The notes under the pieces were generated by a model. That model ran no database searches and was not told where the DNA came from. It saw nothing but the letters and a program-made list of their open reading frames with translations. The translations under genes and the position numbers were made by a program. From Tepidicella xavieri (lineage in GTDB: Bacteria; Pseudomonadota; Gammaproteobacteria; Burkholderiales; Burkholderiaceae_C): a stretch of DNA of 64,000 bases. The first letter of the stretch is position 1. Each line of letters begins with the position of its first letter. Of this stretch, positions 37,138 to 48,252 are shown piece after piece. The stretch lies in the NCBI RefSeq assembly GCF_004363315.1, contig NZ_SNYL01000004.1, forward strand, positions 1 through 64,000. Direction: 5' to 3'.

Positions 37138-37953
37138 ATGCCCGAATTGCCTGAAGTGGAGGTGACGCGCAGGAGTTTCGCCGACCGGATTGCAGGGGCG
37201 CGGATCTTCGAGGCCCGCCTGGGCAAGCCGCTGCGCTGGCCCTTGGGGGTGGAGCCGCAGGCGCTGGCCGATCGCGTGGTGCAGGCGGTGCGCCGGCGTG
37301 GCAAGTACTTGTTGCTCGATCTGGACGAAGGGCTGCTGCTGGTGCATCTGGGCATGTCCGGCAGCCTGCGTTTCGGCTGGGGGCTCGCGGCGGCCGGCCC
37401 GCATGACCACTTTGACCTGCTGACCGACCGGGGAACGTTGCGCTTGCACGATCCCAGGCGCTTTGGCGCCGTCGTTTACGCGCAGAGCGAAGCCACACCG
37501 CCGGCCCGCAAGCTGCTCGACGGCCTGGGGGTGGAGCCGTTGTCGCCTGGCTTCGATCCGGTGGCTTTTCATGCGGCGCTGAAGCGCCATCGCGCCAGCA
37601 TCAAGCAGGTGCTGCTGGCCGGCGGCATCGTCGTGGGGGTGGGCAACATCTATGCTTCGGAGGCCCTGTTCATGGCAGGCATTCGTCCCACCACCCGGGC
37701 CGACCGGCTCAGCCGTCCGCGTGCCCAGCGGCTGCATGGGGCGATCCGCCAGGTATTGACGCGTGCCTTGGAGGTTGGCGGAAGCACCCTGAAAGATTTC
37801 GCTGACGCTCAGGGTGACAGTGGGTATTTCCAGCTGGAAACCATGGTGTATGGCCGGGCCGGGCAGCCCTGCCGCGTCTGTGGCAGTGCGGTGCGCCAGA
37901 TCCGGCAAGGTCAGCGCTCCACATTTTTCTGTCCGGTGTGCCAGAAGCCATGA
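37138..37953 (+). CDS. mutM: Formamidopyrimidine-DNA glycosylase (8-oxoguanine repair)
   Basis: A 271-residue DNA glycosylase and AP lyase removing 8-oxoguanine. The catalytic N-terminus is P2-E3 in MPELPEVEV; then [19 protein letters not shown], and a C-terminal zinc finger with CRVC and CPVC. A dynamin-like GTPase gene follows 73 bp later, then mutY, which removes adenine opposite the same lesion. Confidence 0.97.
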   Translation: MPELPEVEVTRRSFADRIAGARIFEARLGKPLRWPLGVEPQALADRVVQAVRRRGKYLLLDLDEGLLLVHLGMSGSLRFGWGLAAAGPHDHFDLLTDRGTLRLHDPRRFGAVVYAQSEATPPARKLLDGLGVEPLSPGFDPVAFHAALKRHRASIKQVLLAGGIVVGVGNIYASEALFMAGIRPTTRADRLSRPRAQRLHGAIRQVLTRALEVGGSTLKDFADAQGDSGYFQLETMVYGRAGQPCRVCGSAVRQIRQGQRSTFFCPVCQKP

Positions 37954-38026
37954 AAGGGCTCTTTGCGCGATGCTATATTGACGCAATAGCAGTTTTGCCA
38001 ATCCTCCTCTGAGGAGCATGTGATCC

Positions 38027-40003
38027 ATGTCATTCAATCAGGAGTTCGACGAGCACAGTGCCTGGCGGCGTGAGCGGGCCCGCCATCTGCAAACGCTGGC
38101 TGGCTGGCTGGAACGGCGCGACCTGCTCGATGCCGGTGCCCGCGAACGCTTGGCCCAACTGCAGGAGCGTCTGGCCAGCGACAAGGTCATGGTCGCTTTC
38201 GTGGCGGAGTTTTCACGCGGCAAGTCGGAGCTGATCAATGCCGTGTTCTTTGCTGGCTACGGGCGCCGCATCATGCCCGCCAGCGCCGGGCGCACCACCA
38301 TGTGCCCGACCGAGCTGGGCTACGACGCCGATCTGCCCCCGTGCTTGCGGCTGTTGCCGATCGAGACGCGTCTGCAGCCTCAATCGCTCATGGAGTGGCG
38401 CAGCGCTCCTCACCAATGGGAGCGCATTGATTTGGACGTCAACGACCCGTCCCAATTGGCGCAAGCCATCGAAAAAGTGGCCGAGGTGCGGCGCGTCACG
38501 CAAGAGGAGGCGCGGGCGCTGGGCTTTTGGCACGATGAGCAGCCCGATGACAATCCGTTGCCTGGCCTGGATGGCCTGATTGAAGTACCGCGTTGGCGTC
38601 ACGCGCTCATCAACATGGCTCACCCGCTGCTCAAGCAGGGGCTGGTCATCCTCGACACGCCGGGGCTCAATGCGATTGGCGCCGAGCCCGAGCTCACCGT
38701 CAGCTTACTGCCACAGGCCCATGCGGTGGTGTTCATTCTGGCGGCTGACGCCGGGGTGAGCAAATCAGACTTGGTCATCTGGCGGGAGCACTTGGCGCCT
38801 TCTGCCGAGCACGGTGACTCGCGGTTGGTGGTGCTCAACAAGATCGACACCCTCTGGGACGATTTGACCTCGCCGGATGACATCGAAGCCCAGATTGCTC
38901 GCCAGCGTGTCCAGTCGGCGCAAGTGTTGGGCTTGGCGCCGCAGCAGGTGATCGCGGTGTCGGCGCAGAAAGGGTTGTTGGCCAAGGTCCGGCAGGACGA
39001 GACGCTGCTGGCCGAGAGCCGTCTGCCCGAGCTGGAGCGTGCGCTGGCCGACGATGTGCTGGCCCATCGGCGCGAGATCCTTCAGGCTCATGTGCGCACG
39101 ACGTTGCAGCAGTTGCGTACCGAGGTGGGGCACCTGCTGCACGCCCGCACGCGCGAATTGGTCGAGCAGATCCAGGAGCTGGAGGCGTTGCGTGGCAAGA
39201 ATGCGACGGTCATTCGGCAGATGCGCCTGCGCATCGAGCAGGAGCAGCGGGAATTCGACGCCGGAGGCGCCAGAATCCAGGCGGTTCGCTCGGTGCATCT
39301 CAAGCATCTCAAGGAGCTGTTTGCCCTGCTGGGGGCCAACCGGATCAAAGCCGATGTGGCGGCGCTGGCTCAGGCCCTGAAGCAGCCCGGCGTGAAGTTC
39401 GGGGTCAAGAAGGTGTATGCGGAGGCATTCCGGCGTTTGCACGGCGGCTTGGCCGATGCGCACCGCATGGCGGCCGAAGTGCAGGACATGCTGGCTGGCG
39501 CGTTTCGCAGCCTCAATGCGGAGTATGGCTTTGCCTTGCAGGTGCCCGAGCGGCTGGATCTGAGCCGCTATGCGGAGGAGTTGGCCGAGATCGAGCAGAG
39601 CCATCTCCAGTATCTGGGGCTGACGAACGTCTTCCGCCTGGCGCAGCCGGAGTTTGCCGACCGGCTGGCCAAGGCGGTGCTGTCGCGCTTGCGTAAGCTG
39701 TATGAGGAGGCCTCCAACGAGGTGGAGCTCTGGAACAAAGCGGCTGCTTCGCAACTGGATGCGCAACTGCGCGAGCGGCGCAAAAACTTCGCCCGCCGCA
39801 TCGAGGCCGTGCACCGCATCCAGGAGGCCGCAGGCAGTCTGGACGAGCGCATCGCCGAGCTGCAAGCCCGCTTGGATGATCTGCAGGCCGAAGGCGATGA
39901 ATGGACCCGGCTGACGGCCGAGGCGTCGCTGGCTGAAGCCATGCCTTCTGCAACACCCCGCCCTGAGGTGGGACTGGCGGCGCAGCAGACGGCATCCGTT
40001 TGA
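38027..40003 (+). CDS. Dynamin-like GTPase
   Basis: A 658-residue large GTPase of the bacterial dynamin-like group. Residues 1-50 are helical; the G1 loop is AEFSRGKS (about 60-67), with Ala where the first Gly usually stands; the G2 Thr is in GRTTMCP; G3 is DTPG and G4 is NKID. Residues about 330-640 are long helices with coiled-coil character, the stalk. No transmembrane segment is clear. The gene lies between mutM and mutY on the same strand and overlaps mutY. Function unknown; bacterial relatives act in membrane remodelling or chromosome segregation. Confidence 0.85.
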   Translation: MSFNQEFDEHSAWRRERARHLQTLAGWLERRDLLDAGARERLAQLQERLASDKVMVAFVAEFSRGKSELINAVFFAGYGRRIMPASAGRTTMCPTELGYDADLPPCLRLLPIETRLQPQSLMEWRSAPHQWERIDLDVNDPSQLAQAIEKVAEVRRVTQEEARALGFWHDEQPDDNPLPGLDGLIEVPRWRHALINMAHPLLKQGLVILDTPGLNAIGAEPELTVSLLPQAHAVVFILAADAGVSKSDLVIWREHLAPSAEHGDSRLVVLNKIDTLWDDLTSPDDIEAQIARQRVQSAQVLGLAPQQVIAVSAQKGLLAKVRQDETLLAESRLPELERALADDVLAHRREILQAHVRTTLQQLRTEVGHLLHARTRELVEQIQELEALRGKNATVIRQMRLRIEQEQREFDAGGARIQAVRSVHLKHLKELFALLGANRIKADVAALAQALKQPGVKFGVKKVYAEAFRRLHGGLADAHRMAAEVQDMLAGAFRSLNAEYGFALQVPERLDLSRYAEELAEIEQSHLQYLGLTNVFRLAQPEFADRLAKAVLSRLRKLYEEASNEVELWNKAAASQLDAQLRERRKNFARRIEAVHRIQEAAGSLDERIAELQARLDDLQAEGDEWTRLTAEASLAEAMPSATPRPEVGLAAQQTASV

Positions 40004-40005
40004 TC

Positions 40006-41058
40006 GTGAGCCGGTTTTTCGAGGCCGTGGTCCGGTGGCAGCGGCAGCACGGCCGCCATGACCTGCCTTGGCAGGGCTCCACCGATCCCTACCGGGTGTG
40101 GCTGTCAGAAATCATGCTGCAGCAGACCCAGGTCAGCACGGTGCTGGGGTATTACGACCGCTTCCTGCGCCGCTTTCCTGATGTGCAAGCCTTGGCCAGC
40201 GCGCCGCTGCAAGACGTGCTGGCCCTCTGGAGCGGCTTGGGCTATTACAGCCGGGCCCGCCATCTGCACCGCTGTGCGCAAACGGTGGTACAGCGTTGGG
40301 GCGGACAGTTTCCCCAGTGCGCCAAAGACCTGCAGTCCCTCCCCGGGATTGGTTCATCGACGGCCGCCGCGATTGCGGCGTTTTGCTATGGCGAACGGGT
40401 TTCCATCCTGGATGGCAATGTGCAGCGCGTGCTGACCCGGCTGCTGGCTTTTGAGGGCGATCTGGCCCAGAGCGCCAATGCCAAGGTCTTGTGGCAGCAG
40501 GCACAGGCGCTCGTTCCCGCCGACGCCACCCATTTGCAGATGCGCGCCTATACCCAGGGTTTGATGGACTTGGGCGCGTTGGTGTGCAAGCGATCCCGGC
40601 CTGCCTGCGGGCGCTGTCCGGCGCAGTCGTCATGCATGGCCCATGCCCGGCAGCAAGAAGGGGATTTTCCCGTCAAGACCCGCCAGCTCCGCCGCCGCAC
40701 CGAGCGCTGGTGGCTGCAGGTGGTGCGCCGCGCCGCGGATGGGGCCTATTGGTTGCAGCCCAGACCGGCGCAGGGCATATGGGCAGGCTTGCATGCGTTT
40801 GCCGTGTTGGACGAGGGCGAAGCGGCCGCGCAACCGCCTGCTGGCGCCTCGGGCGCCGAGGGGCCGCTCTGGCATGACCCCATACGCCACAGCCTGACCC
40901 ATCGGGATCTGGTGCTGCAGCCAGTGGAGTGGCGGGTGGCGGCATATGCCCCCGAGGGGCCTGGGTGCTGGGTGCGCAGCGTTGCGGAGCTGGACCTGGG
41001 CTTGCCAGCGCCATTGCGCGCCTGGTTGATGCAGCGGCTGGCCTCAGCCGCCCCGTGA
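40006..41058 (+). CDS. mutY: A/G-specific adenine glycosylase
   Basis: A 350-residue enzyme that removes adenine mispaired with 8-oxoguanine. It has the catalytic E35 in LSEIMLQQTQ, the HhH motif LPGIGSSTAAAI with the following Asp in SILDGNVQRV, and the [4Fe-4S] cluster cysteines C-x6-C-x2-C-x5-C (CKRSRPACGRCPAQSSC). The C-terminal NUDT-like domain recognises 8-oxoG. GTG at 40006 is preferred over TTG at 40000; either way it is coupled to the GTPase gene. Confidence 0.95.
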   Translation: MSRFFEAVVRWQRQHGRHDLPWQGSTDPYRVWLSEIMLQQTQVSTVLGYYDRFLRRFPDVQALASAPLQDVLALWSGLGYYSRARHLHRCAQTVVQRWGGQFPQCAKDLQSLPGIGSSTAAAIAAFCYGERVSILDGNVQRVLTRLLAFEGDLAQSANAKVLWQQAQALVPADATHLQMRAYTQGLMDLGALVCKRSRPACGRCPAQSSCMAHARQQEGDFPVKTRQLRRRTERWWLQVVRRAADGAYWLQPRPAQGIWAGLHAFAVLDEGEAAAQPPAGASGAEGPLWHDPIRHSLTHRDLVLQPVEWRVAAYAPEGPGCWVRSVAELDLGLPAPLRAWLMQRLASAAP

Positions 41059-41077
41059 TGTGGGCCAGGTCGGCGGA

Positions 41078-41944
41078 TCAGTCGTGTTTGAGCGCGTCGA
41101 GTTCGCGGTGGCGGATTTGCACCGTGCCGTGGCCGGCAAACCGTTGGCCCAGGCGCTCGGTCAGATACACCGAACGGTGCTGGCCACCGGTGCAGCCGAT
41201 GGCCACGGTGACGTAGCTGCGATGGTTGGCCACCATCCGGGGCAGCCATCTTTCCAGAAAGCCCTGGATGTGCTGCTCCATTTCGGTCACTTCCGGCTCG
41301 GCCTGCAGGTACTGGGCCACCGGGGCGTCGCGCCCAGTCAGCGCGCGCAGTTCGGGCTCGTAGTGGGGGTTGGGCAGCATCCGCACATCGAAGACGAAAT
41401 CGGCGTCCATGGGAATGCCGCGCTTGAAGGCGAACGACTCGAACACCAGCGTCAGCGGGGCGGGGGCGCGGTGCAGCAGAGCCTTGATCTCGCTGCGCAG
41501 GTGCGAGGCCTTGAGCTGGCTGGTGTCGAGCACCAGGGCGAGCTCGCGCAGCTCGCTCAACAGCTCGCGCTCCAGCTCGATGGCATCGACCAGGGCGCGG
41601 CGGCGGTCTTGGGTGTCTTTGAGGGACAGAGGGTGCATGCGCCGCGTCTCCGAGAAGCGGCGCACCAGGGTGTCGGTGGTGGTGTCGAGGAAGAGCACGG
41701 TCAGTGCCTGGCCGCGCGCCCGGATGGCGCGGATGCGCTGCGGCAGCGCAGGCAGTGATTCGGCGCTGCGCACGTCCATGGCCACGGCCACGCGTTCGGC
41801 CCGGTGCATCTGTTCCACCTCGATCAGCGATTCCAGCAGCTCCGGCGGGAGGTTGTCCACGCAATAGAAGCCCGCGTCTTCCAGCGCATGCAAGGCCACC
41901 GACTTGCCAGAGCCGGACATGCCGGTGATCAGGACGAGCTGCAT
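41078..41944 (-). CDS. rapZ: RNase adapter protein RapZ
   Basis: A 288-residue P-loop protein (GMSGSGKS, residues 8-15). In E. coli it binds glucosamine-6-phosphate and guides RNase E to the GlmZ small RNA. The sequence [10 protein letters not shown] and the C-terminal [15 protein letters not shown] are diagnostic. It overlaps the end of recN by 16 bases and is convergent with mutY. Confidence 0.94.
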   Translation of the reverse strand: MQLVLITGMSGSGKSVALHALEDAGFYCVDNLPPELLESLIEVEQMHRAERVAVAMDVRSAESLPALPQRIRAIRARGQALTVLFLDTTTDTLVRRFSETRRMHPLSLKDTQDRRRALVDAIELERELLSELRELALVLDTSQLKASHLRSEIKALLHRAPAPLTLVFESFAFKRGIPMDADFVFDVRMLPNPHYEPELRALTGRDAPVAQYLQAEPEVTEMEQHIQGFLERWLPRMVANHRSYVTVAIGCTGGQHRSVYLTERLGQRFAGHGTVQIRHRELDALKHD

Positions 41945-43569
41945 ATGAGCTCCCGGGCATGCGCCAGCGAGGTGTCGGTCAGGCGGTCGCCGCCCAACAT
42001 GCGGGCCAGCTCCTGGATGCGCGTTTCGCCATCGATGACCGTCACGTCGCTGATGGCCCCCTCGGCCGAGCGCAGCTTTTCCACCCGCAGGTGGTGATGG
42101 GCGCAGGCGGCCACTTGGGGCAGATGGGTGACCGCCAGCACCTGCCGGGCCGCGCCCAGCCGGCGCATGAGCTGCCCCACGGTGTGGGCCACTGCGCCGC
42201 CAATGCCGCTGTCCACTTCGTCGAAGATGAGGGTGGGAGCTTGCCCGATCTCGCTGGTGGTCACGGCAATGGCCAGCGCGATGCGCGACAGCTCTCCGCC
42301 AGAGGCCACCTTGCCGACGGGCCGCGGCGTGCTGCCGGCATGGCCGGCCACGAGGAATTCGACGTTCTCCATCCCGTGGGCTTGAGGCTCGGGCAGTGGT
42401 TGAAGCTGCACTTCAAAGCGCCCGCCTTCCATGCCCAACCCCTGCATGGCCTCGGTCACGGCGGCTGACAGGCGCAGCGCCGCCTCCTGCCGCGCGAGGG
42501 TGACGGCGCGGGCGCATTCCCGCAGCGCTGCGCGCGCCGATCGTTCGGCATGCTGCAGCCCTTCCAGATCGGCGCTGCGCTCCAATGCGGCCAGGGCCTG
42601 CCGGATGTCTTGCCAGCGCTGAGGCAGCGCCTCAGGCGGGCAGCGGTGACGCCGTGCCAGCGATACCCAGGCGCCCAGCCTTTGATCCAGGGCTTCCAGC
42701 GCGGCGGGGTCCAGCTCGGTGTGGTGCGCGTGATGCTGCAGATCGTGGCACACGTCCTCGATTTGCGCCAAAGCGGCTTGCAGGGTGTGTGCGAGTTCGG
42801 CGTAGCGGGGCTCGATGTGCTGCTGCGCCTCCAACCCCTGCAGTGCCCGGTGGATGCGGGTGGTGGCGCTGTCGTCGTCGTCATCCAGGGCCGCCAGGGC
42901 CTGCTGGGCGGCATCGATGAGGCCTTGCGCATGCGCCAGCCGGCCATGCTGAAGGTTGAGCTCCTCCCATTCCCCCGGCTGGGGCGCGAGCTTGTCAAAC
43001 TCGCCCAACTGCCATTGCAGGCGCTCACGCTCTTCCTGCACAGTGGCTTGGCGCGATTGGGCTGCTTCGAGCGCGCGCTGGGCTTCGCGCCAGGCCGTCC
43101 AGCTGTGGCGCAGGGCCTGCGTGTCGAGCCGGGCGTAATCGTCCAGCAACTGGCGCACGGCGTCGGGGCGGGTCAGGCTTTGCCAGGCGTGCTGGCCGTG
43201 GATGTCCACCAGTTCATCGGCCAGGGCCTTGAGCTGGCTGGCCGTGGCGGCGCTGCCGTTGATCCAGGCGCGGCTGCGGCCTTGATGGTCCACCTGGCGC
43301 TTGAGCTGCAATGGCTCTCCTGCTGGCGCATCAAAGCCATGCTCCTGCAACCATTGGGCCACCGCCGGACGCATGCCGAATTCGGCCACGATTTCGCAGC
43401 GCGTTGCCCCTTCGCGCACCACCGAGGCGTCGGCGCGAGCGCCCAGCACCAGTTGCAGGGCATCGATGAGGATGGATTTGCCCGCGCCGGTCTCGCCGGT
43501 CAGCACGGTAAACCCAGGGTGCAGATCCAGATCGAGCGACTGCACGATCACGAAGTCGCGCAGCGCCAT
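41929..43569 (-). CDS. recN: DNA repair protein RecN
   Basis: A 546-residue SMC-like ATPase for double-strand-break repair. The Walker A is [14 protein letters not shown]; long coiled-coil arms occupy about residues 160-360; the C-terminal half has the ASGGELSRI signature and the Walker [13 protein letters not shown]. It lies 11 bp after nadK and ends inside the start of rapZ. Confidence 0.95.
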   Translation of the reverse strand: MALRDFVIVQSLDLDLHPGFTVLTGETGAGKSILIDALQLVLGARADASVVREGATRCEIVAEFGMRPAVAQWLQEHGFDAPAGEPLQLKRQVDHQGRSRAWINGSAATASQLKALADELVDIHGQHAWQSLTRPDAVRQLLDDYARLDTQALRHSWTAWREAQRALEAAQSRQATVQEERERLQWQLGEFDKLAPQPGEWEELNLQHGRLAHAQGLIDAAQQALAALDDDDDSATTRIHRALQGLEAQQHIEPRYAELAHTLQAALAQIEDVCHDLQHHAHHTELDPAALEALDQRLGAWVSLARRHRCPPEALPQRWQDIRQALAALERSADLEGLQHAERSARAALRECARAVTLARQEAALRLSAAVTEAMQGLGMEGGRFEVQLQPLPEPQAHGMENVEFLVAGHAGSTPRPVGKVASGGELSRIALAIAVTTSEIGQAPTLIFDEVDSGIGGAVAHTVGQLMRRLGAARQVLAVTHLPQVAACAHHHLRVEKLRSAEGAISDVTVIDGETRIQELARMLGGDRLTDTSLAHARELICSSS

Positions 43570-43580
43570 GCGTTGCCAAC

Positions 43581-44504
43581 TCAATTGACCACTCCTTCGT
43601 TCCAATGCAGCTTGCGCCGCAAGGTGTCGAAATAGCTCCAGCCTGCCGGGTGCAGCAGCCGCAGGGTATGGGCCGACCGCCGCACGGTGATGCGGTCGCC
43701 ATGCAGCAGGCTGGTGAAACTCTGCATGTCGAAGTGCGCGCTCGCCTCCCGGCCGGCCACCACTTCCACCGCGATTTCGCCCGTGGAGGGCAGCACGATG
43801 GGCCGGTTGGAGAGGGTGTGCGGGGCGATGGGGGCCATCACCCATCCCCCAATGGCCGGGTGCAGCAGCGGGCCACCTGCAGAAAGCGCATAGGCCGTGG
43901 AGCCCGTGGGCGAAGCGATGATGAGGCCGTCGGCCCGCTGATTGGCCACGAAGTGGCCGTCCACCTCCACCCGCAGTTCCACCATGCCGGGCGATCCCCC
44001 TCGGTTGACCACCACGTCATTCATGGCGATGGTCTCGAAAATGCAACGCCCATCGCGCCACACACCGGCTGTCATGAGCGAGCGCCGGTCTTCCTCGTAA
44101 GCACCGCGCAGGATGGCCGACAGCGGCGCCTCGAAGCCTTTGAAGGGAATGTCGGTGATGAACCCCAGCCGCCCCTGGTTGACGCCCACCAGCGGCACCT
44201 CGTAACGGGCCAGTTGCCGTCCGATGCCCAGCATCGTTCCATCGCCCCCGATGACCAGCGCCAAGTCGCAATGCTGGCCAATCGCGGGCACATCCAGCAC
44301 CGGGTGACCGCCCATCAGCCCGGTGTTCAGCGCGGTTTCACGCTCCAGCGTGACCTCGCAGCCCAGGCCATGCAGAAAATGCACAATCGCCTCGATGGCG
44401 TCGCGCGAGCCCGTGGCGTGGTACTTGCCCACCACGGCCACATGGTGAAAACACACCGGGCGCTCAGGCGTGGACGTCGGGGGCTGCGCAGAGGGAAAAT
44501 CCAT
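43581..44504 (-). CDS. nadK: NAD kinase
   Basis: A 307-residue kinase making NADP. It has the VIGGDGTML motif with the GGDGT active site, [10 protein letters not shown], and the [22 protein letters not shown] signature. It is divergent from hrcA with only 36 bp between starts, and recN follows on the same strand, as in many proteobacteria. Confidence 0.95.
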   Translation of the reverse strand: MDFPSAQPPTSTPERPVCFHHVAVVGKYHATGSRDAIEAIVHFLHGLGCEVTLERETALNTGLMGGHPVLDVPAIGQHCDLALVIGGDGTMLGIGRQLARYEVPLVGVNQGRLGFITDIPFKGFEAPLSAILRGAYEEDRRSLMTAGVWRDGRCIFETIAMNDVVVNRGGSPGMVELRVEVDGHFVANQRADGLIIASPTGSTAYALSAGGPLLHPAIGGWVMAPIAPHTLSNRPIVLPSTGEIAVEVVAGREASAHFDMQSFTSLLHGDRITVRRSAHTLRLLHPAGWSYFDTLRRKLHWNEGVVN

Positions 44505-44538
44505 GCTCAAATTAGAGCACAAGGTTTTTAAAATGCTC
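44504..44538. promoter_or_regulatory. Half-site cluster between nadK and hrcA
   Basis: The gap contains TGCTC-N6-GAGCA (44504-44519) and a further TGCTC (44534-44538), giving two overlapping dyads. A TAAAAT box at 44529-44534 lies only six bases before hrcA, which would give an almost leaderless transcript. It does not match the canonical HrcA operator (TTAGCACTC-N9-GAGTGCTAA), though it could be a diverged site. Confidence 0.35.
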
Positions 44539-44540
44539 CG

Positions 44541-45560
44541 ATGCTTGACGACCGCTCCAAACTCCTGCTGAAGACGTTGGTCGAACGCTACATCGCCGAC
44601 GGGCAGCCCGTGGGCTCGCGTACCTTGTCCAAGGCGGCTGGTCTGGAGCTGTCGCCGGCCACCATCCGCAACGTCATGAGCGATCTGGAGGACATGGGAC
44701 TGGTGGCCAGCCCGCACACCTCCGCCGGGCGGATTCCCACGGCACGGGGCTACCGCCTTTTTGTGGACACCATGCTGACCGTGCGCCGCGACGAACTCCC
44801 CGCCGTGGAGAACCTCTCCGGCGCCGCCCTGCAGGCCGAGCAACCCCGCCAAGTGCTCAGCCAGGCCGCGCAGATGCTGTCGAACCTGTCGCAATTCGTG
44901 GGCGTGGTGATGGTGCCCAAGCGGCCTACGGTCTTTCGCCACATCGAGTTCCTGAGCCTGTCGGATCGTCGCGTGCTGGTCATCCTCGTCTCGCCCGACG
45001 GGGAGGTGCAAAACCGCATCATTCACACCCAGGTCGAATACACGCAAAGCCAGTTGCAGGAAGCCGCCAACTTTCTCAACAACCAGTACGCCGGGCTCAC
45101 CATCGACCAGGTGCGCGAGCGGCTGCGCACCGAAGTCGAGCGGCTGCGCGGCGAAATCGCCAGCCTCATGGTCAAGGCCGTCGAGGCCAGCTCCGAAGCC
45201 ATCGAGCAACAGGATGAGGTGGTGGTGGCGGGCGAGCGCAATCTGCTGTCCGTCAGCGAGTTTTCGCGCGACATGGACCACCTGCGCAAGATGTTCGACC
45301 TCTTCGAGCAGAAAACCCAGCTCATGCGGCTGCTCGAAGTCTCCAATCAGGCCGAAGGCGTGCGCATCTATATCGGCGGAGAAAGCCAGATCGTGCCCTA
45401 TGAAGAACTGTCCGTGGTCAGCGCGCCCTACGAGGTGGACGGCCAAGTCGTGGGCACGCTGGGCGTCATCGGGCCACAGCGCATGCCCTATGACCGGATG
45501 ATCCGCATCGTGGACATCACCTCCAAGCTCGTCAGCAACGCCCTGAGCCACCCTAAATGA
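44541..45560 (+). CDS. hrcA: Heat-inducible transcription repressor HrcA
   Basis: A 339-residue repressor of heat-shock genes. It has the N-terminal winged helix ([31 protein letters not shown]) and the [20 protein letters not shown] segment, then the GAF-like and dimerisation domains ending in [19 protein letters not shown]. HrcA normally acts with GroE at CIRCE sites. No groEL or dnaK lies in the window. Confidence 0.95.
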   Translation: MLDDRSKLLLKTLVERYIADGQPVGSRTLSKAAGLELSPATIRNVMSDLEDMGLVASPHTSAGRIPTARGYRLFVDTMLTVRRDELPAVENLSGAALQAEQPRQVLSQAAQMLSNLSQFVGVVMVPKRPTVFRHIEFLSLSDRRVLVILVSPDGEVQNRIIHTQVEYTQSQLQEAANFLNNQYAGLTIDQVRERLRTEVERLRGEIASLMVKAVEASSEAIEQQDEVVVAGERNLLSVSEFSRDMDHLRKMFDLFEQKTQLMRLLEVSNQAEGVRIYIGGESQIVPYEELSVVSAPYEVDGQVVGTLGVIGPQRMPYDRMIRIVDITSKLVSNALSHPK

Positions 45561-45566
45561 CGGGGC

Positions 45567-45572
45567 TACAAT
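45567..45572 (+). promoter_or_regulatory. Likely -10 box for the tRNA-CAT gene
   Basis: TACAAT lies 14 bp before the first base of the tRNA, just after the hrcA stop. The -35 region has no good match. Confidence 0.35.
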
Positions 45573-45585
45573 CGTCGGTTTGGTC

Positions 45586-45662
45586 GGGCCGTTAGCTCAG
45601 TTGGTCAGAGCAGTCGACTCATAATCGATTGGTCACAGGTTCAAGTCCTGTACGGCCTACCA
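45586..45662 (+). tRNA. tRNA with CAT anticodon, probably tRNA-Ile2 (lysidine type)
   Basis: A 77-base cloverleaf with acceptor pairs GGGCCGT/ACGGCCT, loop CTCATAA with anticodon CAT, and encoded CCA. The stretch from the anticodon arm to the T-arm (ACTCATAATCG, TTGGTC, GGTTCAAGTCC) resembles tRNA-Ile2 of E. coli more than elongator tRNA-Met. In that case C34 is changed to lysidine and reads AUA. Elongator Met remains possible. Confidence 0.9.
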
Positions 45663-45831
45663 GTTGCTTGTTGCAGCCTTGTCACGGGGTGGTTGTGGGC
45701 AAGTCCTTGGGGCGGGGATGTCATATGTGTATATGGTGCCTCCAACAGGGCACCTTCTGGTCCGACGAATGGCAACATGGCCGCCCTGCACCGCACACCG
45801 GGTACAAGACCTCACAAAAAATTTTCTCAGG

Positions 45832-45861
45832 TTGCGATATCGGCAAAAAGCGCTATATAAT
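45832..45861 (+). promoter_or_regulatory. Promoter of tRNA-Arg
   Basis: TTGCGA (45832-45837), an 18-base spacer and a perfect TATAAT (45856-45861) place the start just before the tRNA at 45876. The 213 bp between the two tRNAs holds no convincing gene. Confidence 0.7.
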
Positions 45862-45875
45862 TTCAGCTTCAGCAA

Positions 45876-45952
45876 GCGGCTGTAGCTCAGTTGGATAGAG
45901 TACTTGGCTACGAACCAAGGGGTCGTGGGTTCGAATCCTGCCAGCCGCGCCA
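45876..45952 (+). tRNA. tRNA-Arg (anticodon ACG)
   Basis: A 77-base cloverleaf: acceptor GCGGCTG/CAGCCGC, anticodon stem CTTGG/CCAAG with loop CTACGAA, T-arm GTGGGTTCGAATCCTGC, encoded CCA. A34 is expected to be deaminated to inosine to read CGU, CGC and CGA. Confidence 0.95.
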
Positions 45953-45960
45953 ATCAAGTC

Positions 45961-46000
45961 AACGGGCCAGTTCGGTATAGAACTGGCCCGTTTCCTTTTT
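45961..46000 (+). terminator. Terminator after tRNA-Arg
   Basis: A perfect 13-bp stem (AACGGGCCAGTTC with GAACTGGCCCGTT) around GGTATA, followed by TCCTTTTT, begins 9 bp after the tRNA. Confidence 0.9.
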
Positions 46001-46002
46001 GG

Positions 46003-46022
46003 GGCCGGGTTCGATCCCGGCC
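46003..46022. repeat. Hairpin resembling a tRNA T-arm
   Basis: GGCCGGG (46003-46009), loop TTCGAT and CCCGGCC (46016-46022) pair perfectly. The GGGTTCGATCCC core is exactly that of a tRNA T-arm. It follows the tRNA-Arg terminator and could be a tRNA remnant or chance. Confidence 0.5.
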
Positions 46023-46031
46023 TAGGCTGGG

Positions 46032-46061
46032 GCCAAGGCCGCTGAAGCCGGCGGCCTTGGC
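46032..46061. terminator. Strong hairpin between tRNA-Arg and the thiC end
   Basis: GCCAAGGCCGC (46032-46042) and GCGGCCTTGGC (46051-46061) form a perfect 11-bp stem with an 8-base loop, 10 bp past the thiC stop. There is no T-run, so it may slow or end thiC transcription only with help. Confidence 0.45.
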
Positions 46062-46071
46062 TTGGCGACCA

Positions 46072-48093
<2,022 letters not shown>

Positions 48094-48124
48094 TCAATCC
48101 CACCGCCTATCTACCGCCTATCGG

Positions 48125-48217
48125 GCGCAGCAGCTCTTCTTTCGCCGGTATGAACCGGATCAAGTTCGCGGGTTTGGCTTACGCCATCTCAGCCCACACC
48201 TTGTGGACACCCCGGAG
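48125..48217 (-). ncRNA. TPP riboswitch (THI element) of thiC
   Basis: The minus strand carries the conserved thiamine pyrophosphate aptamer: a GGGGTG start, the CTGAGAT core, AAACCC, then GAACTTGATCCGG and TACCGGCGAAAG near the 3' end. It lies about 125 bases before the thiC start. TPP binding is expected to lower thiC expression. Confidence 0.93.
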
Positions 48218-48225
48218 CATTTCCC

Positions 48226-48231
48226 ATTGTA
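48226..48231 (-). promoter_or_regulatory. Likely -10 box of the thiC promoter
   Basis: TACAAT on the minus strand, with start near 48219, would place the riboswitch at the very 5' end of the RNA. No clear -35 box is seen. Confidence 0.4.
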
Positions 48232-48252
48232 GGACACGATGGGGTGCGTGGC

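Noticed and set aside
37785-37830. A stretch resembling the common CTGAGCG/TGTCACCCTGAG dispersed repeat
   Set aside because: It is the coding sequence for the conserved GGSTLKDF region of mutM, in frame and with the expected residues; no second copy was seen in the window.
44504-44541. A canonical CIRCE operator
   Set aside because: The TTAGCACTC-N9-GAGTGCTAA sequence is not present; only shorter TGCTC/GAGCA half-sites are seen.
45629-45898. Small open frames between the two tRNA genes
   Set aside because: They overlap tRNA ends and the tRNA-Arg promoter and look like no known protein.
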